The notes under the pieces were generated by a model. The model was not told the DNA's origin and ran no database searches. It saw only the letters and a program-made list of their open reading frames with translations. From assembly GCA_003165315.1 (NCBI GenBank), contig PLSX01000271.1, forward strand, positions 339-40,994: a stretch of 40,656 nucleotides of DNA, given 5' to 3'. Made by a program: the position numbers and the translations under genes. Below are positions 1 through 9,306 of the stretch, one piece after another; the first letter of the stretch is position 1; every line of letters begins with the position of its first letter. Origin of the DNA: Acidobacteriota bacterium. Lineage in GTDB: Bacteria; Acidobacteriota; Terriglobia; UBA7540.

Positions 1-341
1 TCCTGGGCAAGATCAAGGAAGCTTATGACAAGAATCACGACCTCACCAACCTGCTTTTGAATAAGTTTTTCACCAAGGTCGTGACCAAGTACCAGGCGGC
101 TTGGCGGCGTGCCATCATTCACGGCGTCAAGGGCGGCGTTCCCACACCCGCATTTACGACGGCGCTGGCGTTTTACGATGGCTACCGTACCGGGCGCCTG
201 CCTGCCAATTTGCTCCAGGCCCAGCGAGATTTCTTCGGCGCGCATACCTATGAGCGAATTGACCAGCCGCGCGGCAAGTTTTTCCATACCAATTGGACAG
301 GACACGGTGGCAACGTCGCGTCCACGCAGTATAACGTTTAG
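1..341 (+). CDS. gnd: 6-phosphogluconate dehydrogenase, C-terminal part (cut by window start)
   Basis: Catalyses NADP-dependent oxidative decarboxylation of 6-phosphogluconate to ribulose 5-phosphate in the cytosol. Only the last ~112 codons are present, read from base 3; the stop is TAG at 339-341. The segment carries the typical end of the all-alpha Gnd domain: a YDGYRTGRLPANLLQAQRDF-like stretch, then FGAHTYERID, then FHTNW close to the C-terminus, all highly conserved in Gnd. The next gene begins 58 bases downstream, separated by a heptad-repeat block. It heads (in what is visible) a cluster with tkt, tal, zwf, opcA, pgl and rpe, which supports the assignment. The start and NADP-binding domain lie outside the window. 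Confidence 0.95.
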   Translation, partial: LGKIKEAYDKNHDLTNLLLNKFFTKVVTKYQAAWRRAIIHGVKGGVPTPAFTTALAFYDGYRTGRLPANLLQAQRDFFGAHTYERIDQPRGKFFHTNWTGHGGNVASTQYNV

Positions 342-350
342 GCGATCGTG

Positions 351-378
351 AGCTGTCAGCTGTCGGCTGTCAGCTCAA
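351..378. repeat. heptad-repeat array (about 4 units)
   Basis: Units AGCTGTC, AGCTGTC, GGCTGTC and AGCTCAA follow each other in strict 7-base register between gnd and the PfkB kinase gene. The array ends just before the SD of the kinase. It is one of a family of similar arrays in this window. Confidence 0.75.
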
Positions 379-399
379 ATAAACTAAGGACGAAATAAC

Positions 400-1482
400 G
401 TGAAATACGGGCTCAATATACCTACGTCAGGCGCTTTGGATTTTCTCTCCCTTGGCGCCCTTGTTCATCGGCTTGATCCGGGAATTATTCCCTTTCGTAA
501 GGCCACGGAATGCCAGATTCACGTCAGTGGTGGCGAGTTTAACTGCGCCGCCAACATGGCAGATTGCTTTCGGCTGCAAACAGGCATTGCGACGGCCATG
601 GTGGATTATCCCATCGGCGACCTGATCGCCGAGCGGGTGCGGGCCATGGGCGTGAAGCCTTTCTACAAGTACTTTAAACACAACGGTGTGAATGGCCCCA
701 ACATGGCTGCCGTCTATAGCGATCGCGGCTTTGGTGTGCGCGCGCCCGTGGTTTTCTATAATCGCGCCAATGAAGCCGGAGCGATGCTCAAACCTGGCGA
801 TTTCGATTGGAAGGCCATCTTCAGCGGCGGGGTCCGATGGTTTCATAGCGGGGGAATTTTTGCGGCCCTGTCAGAAACCACCGGTGAACTTATCGCTGAG
901 GGCATGAAGGCCGCCAAGGCGGCCGGCGCAATCACTTCGTTCGATTTAAATTACCGCGCAAAGCTTTGGAATATCTGGGGTGGCCACGAGCGAGCGCTCG
1001 AGGTGATCGCGAAGATTGTCAAGCACGTGGATGTTCTGGTGGGTAACGAAGAGGATTTGCAAATGGGTTTAGGAATGCCCGGGCCCAAGGTCGCGGCCAA
1101 GTCCAAGCTCGACCCCAGCGCATTTTTCGGCATGATTGAAAAAGTGGTGGCGCAATATCCCCGTGTCAAAATCGTTGCCACCACGCTGCGCGAGGTGGCT
1201 TCAAGTAGCTGGCATGGTTGGAGCGCCGTGGCCTGGATCGACGGCAAGACTTACTTGGCCCCGACGGTCGATCTGGATGTCTATGACCGTGTCGGCGGCG
1301 GTGATGGTTTTGCCTCAGGGTTTTTCTACGGGTTGTTGACAGGGGAAGAGCCGGAGGATGCGGTGAAGCTGGGGTGGGCTCACGGTGCAATGCTGACAAC
1401 CTACCCGGGGGATACCACCATGGCGACGCTCGAGCAGGTGCGGGCATTTGCCAAAGGCGGGTCGGCGCGCATTCAGCGATAG
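400..1482 (+). CDS. PfkB-family sugar kinase, 2-keto-3-deoxygluconate kinase-like
   Basis: A 360-residue ribokinase/PfkB-superfamily kinase that transfers phosphate from ATP to a sugar or sugar acid. Near the N-terminus the substrate-binding GGEFNCAANMA segment is seen. The C-terminal PfkB signature VGGGDGFASGFFYG starts at residue 298 and puts the catalytic base at Asp302. The middle part (FHSGGIFAALS, SFDLNYRAKLW) resembles KDG kinases more than fructokinases. The start is GTG at 400 with SD AAGGA about 9 bases upstream. Its place right after gnd suggests a role in sugar-acid or pentose use, for example feeding 2-keto-3-deoxy-6-phosphogluconate metabolism. The substrate itself is inference; the family call is firm. 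Confidence 0.85.
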   Translation: MKYGLNIPTSGALDFLSLGALVHRLDPGIIPFRKATECQIHVSGGEFNCAANMADCFRLQTGIATAMVDYPIGDLIAERVRAMGVKPFYKYFKHNGVNGPNMAAVYSDRGFGVRAPVVFYNRANEAGAMLKPGDFDWKAIFSGGVRWFHSGGIFAALSETTGELIAEGMKAAKAAGAITSFDLNYRAKLWNIWGGHERALEVIAKIVKHVDVLVGNEEDLQMGLGMPGPKVAAKSKLDPSAFFGMIEKVVAQYPRVKIVATTLREVASSSWHGWSAVAWIDGKTYLAPTVDLDVYDRVGGGDGFASGFFYGLLTGEEPEDAVKLGWAHGAMLTTYPGDTTMATLEQVRAFAKGGSARIQR

Positions 1483-1572
1483 TCGGAATTATTGGGGCTT
1501 TTGGTGGAGTCCCAAGCTGGATACAAAATTGCTTGTAAACTCGGCCATCTTGGCGCAAGGATTCTACGACAA

Positions 1573-1827
1573 ATGAAAATGTGGACAGAATACGTTTCTC
1601 TTTGGCTTCCATTCGCGTATGTGTTGGCCTTAAGTAGCATCGCCCTGCATAGCATGAGTCAAAGCTCCATTCCATTGTCCCCGGGGCTCCTGCCCTTTCT
1701 TGCCTTTATTCCCATGGCATTCTTCTTATCCGCCATCAATGCTCAAAAACACATCTCCAGACTGGAGAAGCGGATCGAAGTCTTGGAAAAGAAGGCCGGA
1801 TCGCCAGTGGGTTCGATTTCGAATTAA
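1573..1827 (+). CDS. small membrane protein with C-terminal coiled coil, unknown function
   Basis: Function not recognised. An 84-residue protein starting at ATG 1573; an in-frame upstream GTG/TTG extension is possible but would add non-membrane sequence. It has two hydrophobic segments (residues about 8-27 and 36-55, the second LLPFLAFIPMAFFLSA), followed by a charged amphipathic helix HISRLEKRIEVLEKK that should form a short coiled coil. This architecture is common in small inner-membrane scaffold-like proteins. It sits between the PfkB kinase and tkt in the same direction. The SD is weak (AAGG 12 bases upstream). Plausible gene, not certain. Confidence 0.5.
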   Translation: MKMWTEYVSLWLPFAYVLALSSIALHSMSQSSIPLSPGLLPFLAFIPMAFFLSAINAQKHISRLEKRIEVLEKKAGSPVGSISN

Positions 1828-1873
1828 GCCCACGCCGGGATCTGAAAGCTCCATTCTTTGTGGCGCCGCAGTA

Positions 1874-1879
1874 TATAAT
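1874..1879 (+). promoter_or_regulatory. possible -10 box (TATAAT) upstream of tkt
   Basis: A perfect TATAAT hexamer lies 140 bases before the tkt start, in the gap after the small membrane protein gene. No good -35 lies 16-18 bases upstream (nearest T-rich stretch around 1854-1859), so this is a weak call. If real, tkt and downstream genes would have their own promoter. Confidence 0.3.
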
Positions 1880-2019
1880 AACCGGCGAACGTGGTTGGTG
1901 CTTTTTCGACGGTTACGGCATCCAAGGTCATGATGGCTTGAATGGAAGGGGCGGGAAAGCTCTGGAAGCAATCAACTGGGCAATTTCGAACGATTTTATT
2001 CCCGTGGAGGACTAATATC

Positions 2020-4056
2020 TTGGCAAGTCAAACTGCAACTCCGAATTCCAATTTAAGTCCGGCAGAACTCGATCAGCTTTGCATCAATACCATTCGTTTT
2101 CTCGCTGTTGACGGCGTACAAAAGGCAAATTCCGGCCACCCCGGCATGCCCATGGGGGCGGCCCCGATGGCGTATGTGCTTTGGACGCGCTTTTTGCAGC
2201 ATAACCCAGCCGATCCCTCATGGCCCAATCGTGACCGCTTTGTCTTGTCGGCGGGGCATGGCTCCATGCTGCTCTATAGCCTGCTGCACCTCACCGGATA
2301 CGACTTGCCGATGTCCGAACTTCAGCAATTTCGTCAATGGGGCAGTAAGACGCCTGGACATCCAGAGCATTGGCTGGTTCCGGGAATTGAGACCACCACC
2401 GGTCCTTTGGGGCAGGGTTTCGGTAATGGCGTGGGCATGGGGATTGCGCAGAAGCATCTGGCCGCGCACTTCAATCGCCCCGGCCACGAGATTGTGGATT
2501 ACAAGATCTATGCCATTGCCGGCGATGGATGTTTGATGGAAGGCATTTCGTCGGAAGCCGCCTCGCTTGCGGGTCACCTGCAGCTCGACAACCTGGTTTA
2601 TTTCTACGACGACAACCACATCTCGATTGAGGGCGATACTAAGATCGCTTTCACCGAGGACCGGGGCAAGCGCTTTGAAGCCTATGGTTGGTTTGTGCAA
2701 GAGGTTGCGGATGGAAACGATTTGGCAGCTATCGACGCCGCCATTCGCGCCGCCCAGGCGGAGCGCGACCGTCCGTCAATCATTATGGTGCGCACCCACA
2801 TTGGTTATGGCAGCCCCAATAAACACGATACCGGAGAGGCGCACGGAAGCCCGCTGGGCGTCGAGGAAGTGAAACTGACCAAGCAAAATCTGGGCTGGCC
2901 ACTGGAGCCGGCGTTCCTGGTGCCGGACGCGGCACGCGAACATTTCCACCTGGCGCTTGCCAAGGGCGCGGAAGCCGAAGCCGCATGGCAAGCCAAGTTG
3001 GCGGCGTACCGTGCTGCGTATCCGGACCTCGCGGCGGAATGGGATCGTTACACCCGCGGCGAATTGCCTGAGGGCTGGAAGTCGAAGCTTCCTGTCTTCA
3101 GCCACACGGATAAGCCCGTGGCGACGCGCGAGGCCTCAGGCAAAGTTCTGAATGCAATTTCATCCGTCCTTCCCACCTTGCTCGGCGGCTCAGCGGACCT
3201 TTCGCCATCCACCAACACGATCATCAAAGCTGAGAAGGACTTCGAGCCCGGCAGCTTTGGCGGGCGGAATTTCCACTTTGGCGTCCGCGAGCACGCTATG
3301 GGTTCCATTCTGAACGGCATGGCCCTGAGCGGGTTGATTCCCTACGGCGCCACATTCTTCGTTTTCTCTGACTACCTGCGGCCGGCGCTACGGCTCTCGG
3401 CGCTGATGGAAGCCCACGCTGTTTACGTTTTCACGCACGACAGCGTTTTTCTTGGTGAGGACGGACCCACGCACGAGCCGATTGAGCATTTAGCGGCTTG
3501 CCGCGTCATCCCCCATCTCTCCACGATTCGCCCTGCCGATGCCAATGAAACCGCCGTCGCCTGGCGGGTGGCGATTGAGCACAAAGGCCCCGTCGCCTTG
3601 ATTCTTACCCGCCAGGCTTTGCCGATTCTCGACCGCACAAAATACGCCGCGGCTGACGGGGTGGAAAAGGGCGCTTACGTTCTCGCCGATGCCCAGGGCA
3701 AACCGCCGGAATTGATTCTAATTGCCACCGGCTCCGAAGTGGCGATTTCGCTTGAAGCTTACAATGCATTGACCGCGGAAGGCATTGCGGTGCGCTTGGT
3801 GAGCATGCCGTCGTGGGACCTTTTCGAAAAGCAGACTCAAGCTTATCGTGATGAGGTGCTGCCGCCCAGCGTAACGGCTCGCCTGGCGGTGGAAGCGGGA
3901 GTGACGTTTGGCTGGGAGAAATATGTGGGAGCCAAGGGCGCCGTCCTCGGCATCAATCACTTTGGCGCGTCCGCCCCGTATAAAGTTATCGCGCAAAAGC
4001 TGGGCTTTACCGGTGAAAATGTGGCCAAGCTGGCGCACGAAGTCTTGGGACGCTGA
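2020..4056 (+). CDS. tkt: transketolase
   Basis: Thiamine-diphosphate enzyme moving two-carbon units between sugar phosphates in the non-oxidative pentose phosphate pathway. The start is TTG 2020 because GTGGAGG lies 9 bases upstream and the protein then begins just ahead of the conserved helix; upstream in-frame codons lack an SD. The result is 678 residues, normal for the family. Seen: [13 protein letters not shown] with the substrate-binding His at residue 40; [14 protein letters not shown]; the ThDP motif starting GDGCLMEG at about residue 168 and ending in DDNHISI; the middle-domain GEDGPTHEP segment; and the C-terminal regulatory domain. Followed by tal after 158 bases. No anomalies. 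Confidence 0.97.
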   Translation: MASQTATPNSNLSPAELDQLCINTIRFLAVDGVQKANSGHPGMPMGAAPMAYVLWTRFLQHNPADPSWPNRDRFVLSAGHGSMLLYSLLHLTGYDLPMSELQQFRQWGSKTPGHPEHWLVPGIETTTGPLGQGFGNGVGMGIAQKHLAAHFNRPGHEIVDYKIYAIAGDGCLMEGISSEAASLAGHLQLDNLVYFYDDNHISIEGDTKIAFTEDRGKRFEAYGWFVQEVADGNDLAAIDAAIRAAQAERDRPSIIMVRTHIGYGSPNKHDTGEAHGSPLGVEEVKLTKQNLGWPLEPAFLVPDAAREHFHLALAKGAEAEAAWQAKLAAYRAAYPDLAAEWDRYTRGELPEGWKSKLPVFSHTDKPVATREASGKVLNAISSVLPTLLGGSADLSPSTNTIIKAEKDFEPGSFGGRNFHFGVREHAMGSILNGMALSGLIPYGATFFVFSDYLRPALRLSALMEAHAVYVFTHDSVFLGEDGPTHEPIEHLAACRVIPHLSTIRPADANETAVAWRVAIEHKGPVALILTRQALPILDRTKYAAADGVEKGAYVLADAQGKPPELILIATGSEVAISLEAYNALTAEGIAVRLVSMPSWDLFEKQTQAYRDEVLPPSVTARLAVEAGVTFGWEKYVGAKGAVLGINHFGASAPYKVIAQKLGFTGENVAKLAHEVLGR

Positions 4057-4214
4057 TCTATTCAGGGTATTGGAACTGGTTTAGCATGGAGCGGGGTATT
4101 CTCCGCCAGGGTGGAACGGGCGCGGAAGTGCGCCGGAGCGTGTTCAGCATTGCACGTTTCAGGCGTTAGATTCTGGCCCGCTGTACGGCAATGATCTATG
4201 AGGAGGAATCTGGT

Positions 4215-5381
4215 ATGAACAGCAATCCACTGCGGGATCTACATAGCCTGGGCCAAAGCGTTTGGTTCGATTACATCCGCCGCCGGGACCTGATTTCCGG
4301 GCACATCAAGGATTTGATCGATAATGATGGGGTCACCGGGATAACCTCCAATCCCAGTATTTTTGAGAAGGCCATCGCCGGAAGCAGCGATTACGATTCC
4401 GCCATCCGGAAATTGGTGGAGGCAGGCGTGGAGACGCCGCTGATTTTCGAAGCTTTGGAAGTGGATGATATCCAGACTGCAGCCGACCTCTTCCGCCCGG
4501 TCTACGACTCCACCGAAGGTCGTGATGGCTACGTCAGCATTGAGGTGGCACCCACGCTGGCTCGCGACACGCAGGGGACGATTACCGAAGCACGGCGCCT
4601 GTGGAGCAAGGTCAACCGGGCGAACATTCTGGTAAAGGTTCCGGGAACGGCGGAGGGCCTGCCCGCTATCACCCAACTCTTGAGCGAGGGTATCAATATC
4701 AACGTGACCCTGCTCTTTGCCATCAAGCGCTACGAGGAAGTGGCTTTGGCTTACCTTGCGGGTTTGGAAAAACTGGCGCTTACGGGCAAGCCGCTTGACC
4801 GCATTGCTTCAGTGGCCAGCTTCTTTGTGAGCCGCATCGATGTGTTGGTTGACCAGCAACTGGAGGCAAAGCTGCCCGGAGCGAAGAACGCGGAGGAGAC
4901 GCAGCGATTGCAATGGCTGGAAGGGAAAACGGCAATTGCCAATGCCAAACTCGCCTATGTGAAGTTCAAAGAAATCTTTTCCAGCTCCCGGTTTCAGGCG
5001 CTGTCGGAGAAGGGCGCTCGAGTGCAGCGAATGCTGTGGGCATCCACCGGCACCAAGAACCCCCATTACAGCGACACTCTTTACATCGATACGCTGATCG
5101 GCCCTGACACGGTCAACACCATGCCGGTTCCCTCTTTGGAGGCATATCGCGACCATGGCAAGCCCGCCGTGCGCATTGAAGAGGGCTTGGATGAATCCCA
5201 AACTGTGATGCGGCTTTTGGCGGAAGAGGGCATTGATGTGGCGGCAGACACGGCCAAATTGGAAGAGCAGGGCGTGGATTCTTTTACCAAGGATTACCAG
5301 AAGCTGCTGGCAGCCCTTGAAGAAAAGAGACGGCAGTATCTTGCCGCGCCCACGGCGCATCCCGCTGGAATCGGTAGCTAG
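4215..5381 (+). CDS. tal: transaldolase
   Basis: Transfers a dihydroxyacetone unit between sugar phosphates, linking the pentose pathway to glycolysis. 388 residues from ATG 4215, which has a perfect AGGAGG 8 bases upstream; an earlier in-frame ATG at 4191 overlaps that SD and is rejected. It belongs to the longer (about 370-390 residue) Tal class of actinobacteria, cyanobacteria and acidobacteria. Seen: GVTGITSNPSIFEKAI near residue 39; NILVKVPGTAEGLPAI, whose Lys141 is the Schiff-base lysine by family comparison; GININVTLLF; and SFFVSRID. It lies between tkt and zwf, as expected for a pathway operon. It is not fused to phosphoglucose isomerase, unlike some relatives. Confidence 0.96.
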   Translation: MNSNPLRDLHSLGQSVWFDYIRRRDLISGHIKDLIDNDGVTGITSNPSIFEKAIAGSSDYDSAIRKLVEAGVETPLIFEALEVDDIQTAADLFRPVYDSTEGRDGYVSIEVAPTLARDTQGTITEARRLWSKVNRANILVKVPGTAEGLPAITQLLSEGININVTLLFAIKRYEEVALAYLAGLEKLALTGKPLDRIASVASFFVSRIDVLVDQQLEAKLPGAKNAEETQRLQWLEGKTAIANAKLAYVKFKEIFSSSRFQALSEKGARVQRMLWASTGTKNPHYSDTLYIDTLIGPDTVNTMPVPSLEAYRDHGKPAVRIEEGLDESQTVMRLLAEEGIDVAADTAKLEEQGVDSFTKDYQKLLAALEEKRRQYLAAPTAHPAGIGS

Positions 5382-5390
5382 CATCGCGAC

Positions 5391-5424
5391 GCGGGATTGG
5401 CTGCCGGGGCGGAGCCCATCCCGC
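5391..5424 (+). terminator. strong hairpin after tal (terminator or attenuator without clear U-run)
   Basis: GCGGGAT (5391-5397) pairs with ATCCCGC (5418-5424), and inside it GGCT (5399-5402) pairs with AGCC (5413-5416), leaving a 10-base GC-rich loop. The hairpin begins 10 bases after the tal stop. Only a CTCTTC stretch follows, so an intrinsic terminator is uncertain; an mRNA-stabilising or processing stem is equally possible. Confidence 0.4.
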
Positions 5425-5608
5425 TCTTCAGCGATCCGCAAAGTGTTCTGCAATTTCACACTGCCGCTAGTGCAGGATTCCAAGGTGCGGGGTGTTGCGG
5501 GACCCTGTGGGTCGCGACCGCGGCCTGAACGCAACTGCAAACGTACGAGCTGGGCTTTTTACCAAATCTAAATTTCAACCGCATTTCACCGATGCGAGGA
5601 GAGGTTCC

Positions 5609-7159
5609 ATGGCGGAAACTGCCGAGATGGTCAATCCCCTGCGCGAAGGAATCCGCCTGCGACGGACGCCTGACCCGTGCGCGATGGTTATTTTTGGCGC
5701 GTCCGGGGACCTTACGGAACGAAAGCTGATTCCCGCGCTCTTTTATCTTTCGCGCGAACGCATGCTCCCCCCTGGATTCGCCGTGGTGGGCTGCGCTCGA
5801 ACTCCCAAGACCGATGAACAGTTCAGCAAGGAAATGTCGGATGGCGTGAAGAAATTCCTTCATCTGACGCCGGAAAGCGACGCATTTGTAGAGGGATTCG
5901 CCAAGGGTCTCCACTACGTCGCCGACGATTTCAGCACTCCCGAGGCCTACCAAAAGCTCAAGGAGACACTGGACCACCTTGACCAGGAGCATGGAACCGC
6001 CGGCAATCGGCTATTCTACCTTGCCACCCCTCCGAGTTTTTTCCCGGTAATCGTCAAGCACCTGGGAGCGGCAGGGCTGGCTAAACCGAAAGAGCCGGGA
6101 AAGACATGGACGCGAATCATTCTGGAAAAGCCCTTCGGGAGAAGTCTCGCGAGCGCGCGCGAGCTGAACCAGATTGTCACCAGCATCTTCGATGAAGATC
6201 AGGTTTACCGCATCGATCACTACCTGGGAAAAGAGACAGTTCAAAACCTGTTGGTCTTCCGTTACGCCAATGGCATCTTCGAGCCCTTCTGGAACCGCCG
6301 CTACATCGACCACGTGCAGATCACCGTGGCGGAAGAACTGGGAGTGGAGAATCGGGGCGCTTACTATGAAGAATCCGGCCTCCTGCGCGACATGATTCAG
6401 AACCACGTGCTCCAATTGCTGAGCTTGGTGGCCATGGAGCCTCCCGCCACTTTCCAGGCAACTGCCGTGCGCGATGAAAAAGCTAAAGTGATGCGCGCGC
6501 TTCGCCCCATTGCGCCTGAGCGTGTTTCTGAATTTGTAGTCCGGGGCCAATATGTGGAAGGATTTGTGGGAGGCAAAAAGGTCCCCGCCTACCGTACGGA
6601 GCCCAAGGTGTCCCCCACTTCAAACACCGAGACTTACGCGGCTTTTAAGTTTTTCATCGATAACTGGCGCTGGGCCGACGTCCCGTTCTACATCCGATCC
6701 GGCAAGCGATTGGCCAAGCGCGTTTCCGAGATCTCCATTCAATTTCGCCGCGTTCCACACCTGCTTTTTAAGGGCGCAGGCGCGGAGGGGATTGAGCCCA
6801 ACATCCTTTCGATCCGCATTCAGCCAAATGAGGGCATTTCGCTGAAGTTCTGCGCCAAGCTTCCCGGTACAACCATGCAGATTCGCCCGGTGGAGATGGA
6901 ATTTCTCTATGGAGAGTCATTCGGCGCCGCTCCGCCCACGGCGTATGAAACGCTTCTGCATGATTGCATGTTAGGCGACGCGACATTGTTCAACCGCGCC
7001 GATGCTGTGGACCTCTCCTGGGAGCTTGTGGATCCGATCCTCGAGCGCTGGAAGGAGGACGGATCGACGGGATTGTCCCAGTATGCGGCGGGTAGTTGGG
7101 GGCCTAAGGAAGCGGATGATCTGATTGAGAGCGACGGCCGCCAGTGGCGAAGGCTGTAA
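5609..7159 (+). CDS. zwf: glucose-6-phosphate 1-dehydrogenase
   Basis: Oxidises glucose 6-phosphate to 6-phosphogluconolactone with NADP, the entry step of the oxidative pentose pathway. 516 residues from ATG 5609, preceded by GAGGAGAGG; upstream in-frame codons would add an unrelated 39 residues. Seen: the dinucleotide-binding loop GASGDLTERKL at residues 30-40; the active-site signature RIDHYLGKE at residues 201-209 (substrate-binding and catalytic His/Asp/Lys); EKPFGRSL; and a full C-terminal beta+alpha domain. The downstream opcA partner implies an OpcA-modulated enzyme as in cyanobacteria and actinobacteria. The 227-base gap after tal contains a hairpin but no other gene. Confidence 0.97.
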   Translation: MAETAEMVNPLREGIRLRRTPDPCAMVIFGASGDLTERKLIPALFYLSRERMLPPGFAVVGCARTPKTDEQFSKEMSDGVKKFLHLTPESDAFVEGFAKGLHYVADDFSTPEAYQKLKETLDHLDQEHGTAGNRLFYLATPPSFFPVIVKHLGAAGLAKPKEPGKTWTRIILEKPFGRSLASARELNQIVTSIFDEDQVYRIDHYLGKETVQNLLVFRYANGIFEPFWNRRYIDHVQITVAEELGVENRGAYYEESGLLRDMIQNHVLQLLSLVAMEPPATFQATAVRDEKAKVMRALRPIAPERVSEFVVRGQYVEGFVGGKKVPAYRTEPKVSPTSNTETYAAFKFFIDNWRWADVPFYIRSGKRLAKRVSEISIQFRRVPHLLFKGAGAEGIEPNILSIRIQPNEGISLKFCAKLPGTTMQIRPVEMEFLYGESFGAAPPTAYETLLHDCMLGDATLFNRADAVDLSWELVDPILERWKEDGSTGLSQYAAGSWGPKEADDLIESDGRQWRRL

Positions 7160-7260
7160 TATAAATTGTATGGACAAGACTGGCGGCAGCAGTCGTTTTC
7201 GCCGCCAAGCGCGTGATTGCACTCACAGGAAAGAGCCCCCGATCGGGAAGGAGAAACCCA

Positions 7261-8400
7261 GTGGCAGGCGCGATTCAGGAATTTGCCTTAGGTGAACCTC
7301 AGCCCGCGAATGTAGCGGATATTGAGGCAGGCCTTTCCGCCATGTGGAGGACCGCGACGGAATCCACGGATGGAAAATCCGCGGTGTCGCGTGCCTCCGC
7401 CTTAACCTTGCTCGTTTATGTGGATTGCGAGGCGGCGGCCCGGGATGTCAGTAACTTGATTGCGGAAGTGACCCGGCAAAATCCCTGCCGGGCCGTGATG
7501 ATGGTGATGGACCCCAAGGGGTCGCCTGCAGGATTAATGGCCTCCGTCTCCGCTCACTGCCACTTGGCCTCGGATGGGGAAAAGCAGGTGTGTAGCGAAC
7601 AGATCACTCTGAATTCGCGGGGAGACACCGGCCGCGAGTTGATCAGCGTGGTGCTTCCCCTTACCATATCCGGACTGCCGATTTATCTCTGGTGGCGGGC
7701 GGGACATTTTGAAATTCCTGCTTACTTTGACCATCTTCTCCGAGTGACGCAGCACGTGATTGTGGATTCCGCCCGCTTTGCCGCTGCCGGCGCTGATCTA
7801 AGATCTTTGGCCGCATGGCTGGAAAAGCAATCGGGCCGAATTCGCCTTTCCGACCTGAACTGGGCTCGAGCGACCCCGTGGCGGGAAATCATGGCGCAGT
7901 GTTTTGATTCTCCTGACCGCCGGCCGTACCTTTACCGTATTCGGGAAGTTCAGATTGAGTACGAAATGGAATCGGCGCGTCTGACCGCTCAGCGCTCCCA
8001 AAGCCTGCTCTTGACGGCCTGGCTTGCCACGCGGCTGGGGTGGGAATTTGAGCGCACTGAACATCGAGGGGAAAACATGCCGCGCGCGCTTTGCTTTAAA
8101 TCGGCCGACGGAGAGGTTAAGGTGGAAAGGGTTTTGCGCAAAGTGGAAGGCGGGGGAAGTGGTGTTTGTTTTTCCTTCGTCATTCAGGCGGACGGCGCCC
8201 GCTTTTCCTTCTCGCGTGGAAAAGATGGAAAGGTTGTGCAGACCCTGGCCGAGGTTTCCGGCGCGCCGCCCATCGGACGAACCGTGCGCATTGAAGCCGA
8301 GGACGAAATTGAGATTTTGAACGATGAACTGATGCTGTCCGGCCGCGATCACGTTTATGAAGAAGCGCTGGCGCTGGTGGCGAGGATGACGAAATATTGA
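7261..8400 (+). CDS. opcA: glucose-6-phosphate dehydrogenase assembly protein OpcA
   Basis: 379-residue cytosolic protein of the OpcA family, which promotes oligomerisation or redox control of Zwf in cyanobacteria and actinobacteria. GTG 7261 is chosen because AAGGAG lies 7 bases upstream; a longer GTG start at 7213 has no SD. Seen: TLLVYVD...NPCRAVMMV near residue 90 and the conserved GLPIYLWWRAG core, then a C-terminal alpha/beta half. Family recognition rests on these and on its position directly behind zwf. No catalytic residues are expected. The closest alternative would be an unassigned protein with the same synteny, which is unlikely. Confidence 0.9.
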   Translation: MAGAIQEFALGEPQPANVADIEAGLSAMWRTATESTDGKSAVSRASALTLLVYVDCEAAARDVSNLIAEVTRQNPCRAVMMVMDPKGSPAGLMASVSAHCHLASDGEKQVCSEQITLNSRGDTGRELISVVLPLTISGLPIYLWWRAGHFEIPAYFDHLLRVTQHVIVDSARFAAAGADLRSLAAWLEKQSGRIRLSDLNWARATPWREIMAQCFDSPDRRPYLYRIREVQIEYEMESARLTAQRSQSLLLTAWLATRLGWEFERTEHRGENMPRALCFKSADGEVKVERVLRKVEGGGSGVCFSFVIQADGARFSFSRGKDGKVVQTLAEVSGAPPIGRTVRIEAEDEIEILNDELMLSGRDHVYEEALALVARMTKY

Positions 8401-8425
8401 GGAGGAGCCGCCAGTTATACGTCCG

Positions 8426-8453
8426 CAGTTTTCAGCATTCAGTAAACAGTATC
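8426..8453. repeat. heptad-repeat array (4 units) between opcA and pgl
   Basis: Four CAG-headed units in strict 7-base register: CAGTTTT, CAGCATT, CAGTAAA and CAGTATC. The array lies in the 90-base opcA-pgl gap. Confidence 0.7.
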
Positions 8454-8460
8454 CCTGAAA

Positions 8461-8479
8461 TCAGACGGCTGGCGTCTGA
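8461..8479 (+). promoter_or_regulatory. perfect 7-bp hairpin just upstream of the pgl start
   Basis: TCAGACG and CGTCTGA flank a five-base loop and end 11 bases before the pgl ATG. It sits where an SD would normally be, and no SD is visible. It may be a stem that controls translation or the end of a repeat insertion. Confidence 0.4.
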
Positions 8480-8490
8480 CCATCAAACCT

Positions 8491-9231
8491 ATGAGCAACC
8501 CCGAGATTCGAATTTTCGAAGGATTGGAGCCCTTAAGCTGGGCGGCGGCCAAACGGCTGGAAGAACTGGCGCGTGTGAAGGCGCTGGAGAAGAAATCTCT
8601 GTCCGTGGCTCTGTCCGGCGGCTCCACACCCAAGCTCCTTTTCGAACTTCTTGCCAGTGCGGGATTCCAAGGCCGCGTTCGGTGGGCCAACCTTCAGTTG
8701 TTCCAGGTGGATGAACGCTGCGTGCCCCCCGACGATGCGCAGAGCAACTACCGGATGACGCGCCTGGCCCTGCTGGAGGCTGTGCCGCTGCCGCCGGGGA
8801 ATTTCCACCGCATGGCGGCTGAGCGTGCGGACCGCGAAGAGGCCGCGCGCCAATATGCGGATGAGATCGCCCGCGTGTTGAATCCTGCGCCGGGGCAGGT
8901 TCCTCGATTTGATCTGATCTTTCTCGGCATGGGCCCGGACGGCCACACCGCATCGCTCTTTCCCGGGAGCCCCGCGCTGGCAGAGCAAACGGCATGGGTG
9001 ACCCCTAATTTCGCCTCCAAACTCAACTCCCATCGTCTCACCTTGACATTGCCTGTGCTCAATGCCGCCGCCCATGTTATCTTTCTGGTTGCGGGTGAGG
9101 ACAAAGCGGAAACACTGCGCCAGGTCCTGGAAGGTCCGGCTAGGCAATATCCAGCTCAGCTTATTCAGCCCACCATCGGGACGCTAAGCTGGTTTCTGGA
9201 TGAAAGCGCGGCGCATCTGCTTGAAAAATAG
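8491..9231 (+). CDS. pgl: 6-phosphogluconolactonase
   Basis: Hydrolyses 6-phosphogluconolactone made by Zwf to 6-phosphogluconate. 246 residues, normal for the DevB/Pgl type of the glucosamine-6-phosphate isomerase fold. Seen: SVALSGGSTPKLLFELL near residue 37, FQVDERCVPPDDAQSNYRM with the conserved DER, and FLGMGPDGHTASLFPG, the lactonase signature with its catalytic His. ATG 8491 is the only sensible start, but it has no SD; a heptad array and a hairpin occupy the leader, suggesting that repeat insertion has replaced the original ribosome-binding region or that translation is coupled. Followed by rpe after 75 bases. Confidence 0.95.
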   Translation: MSNPEIRIFEGLEPLSWAAAKRLEELARVKALEKKSLSVALSGGSTPKLLFELLASAGFQGRVRWANLQLFQVDERCVPPDDAQSNYRMTRLALLEAVPLPPGNFHRMAAERADREEAARQYADEIARVLNPAPGQVPRFDLIFLGMGPDGHTASLFPGSPALAEQTAWVTPNFASKLNSHRLTLTLPVLNAAAHVIFLVAGEDKAETLRQVLEGPARQYPAQLIQPTIGTLSWFLDESAAHLLEK

Positions 9232-9291
9232 TGACGAGTGACGAGCCCGCAGCCGCATTCCTTGTCACCCGCCACTCTTTACTTGTTACTT
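9231..9291. repeat. paired heptad arrays between pgl and rpe
   Basis: Two GTGACGA units (9231-9244, starting on the last base of the pgl stop) face four units on the other side (9264-9291: GTCACCC, GCCACTC, TTTACTT, GTTACTT). The two sides are roughly inverted, so the RNA could fold. The rpe SD follows directly at 9297. Confidence 0.7.
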
Positions 9292-9306
9292 CCCCCGGAG
9301 GTTCTT

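Noticed and set aside
4809..5540. Minus-strand frame of 243 codons across tal and the zwf leader
   Set aside because: Antisense shadow of transaldolase with no recognisable motif.
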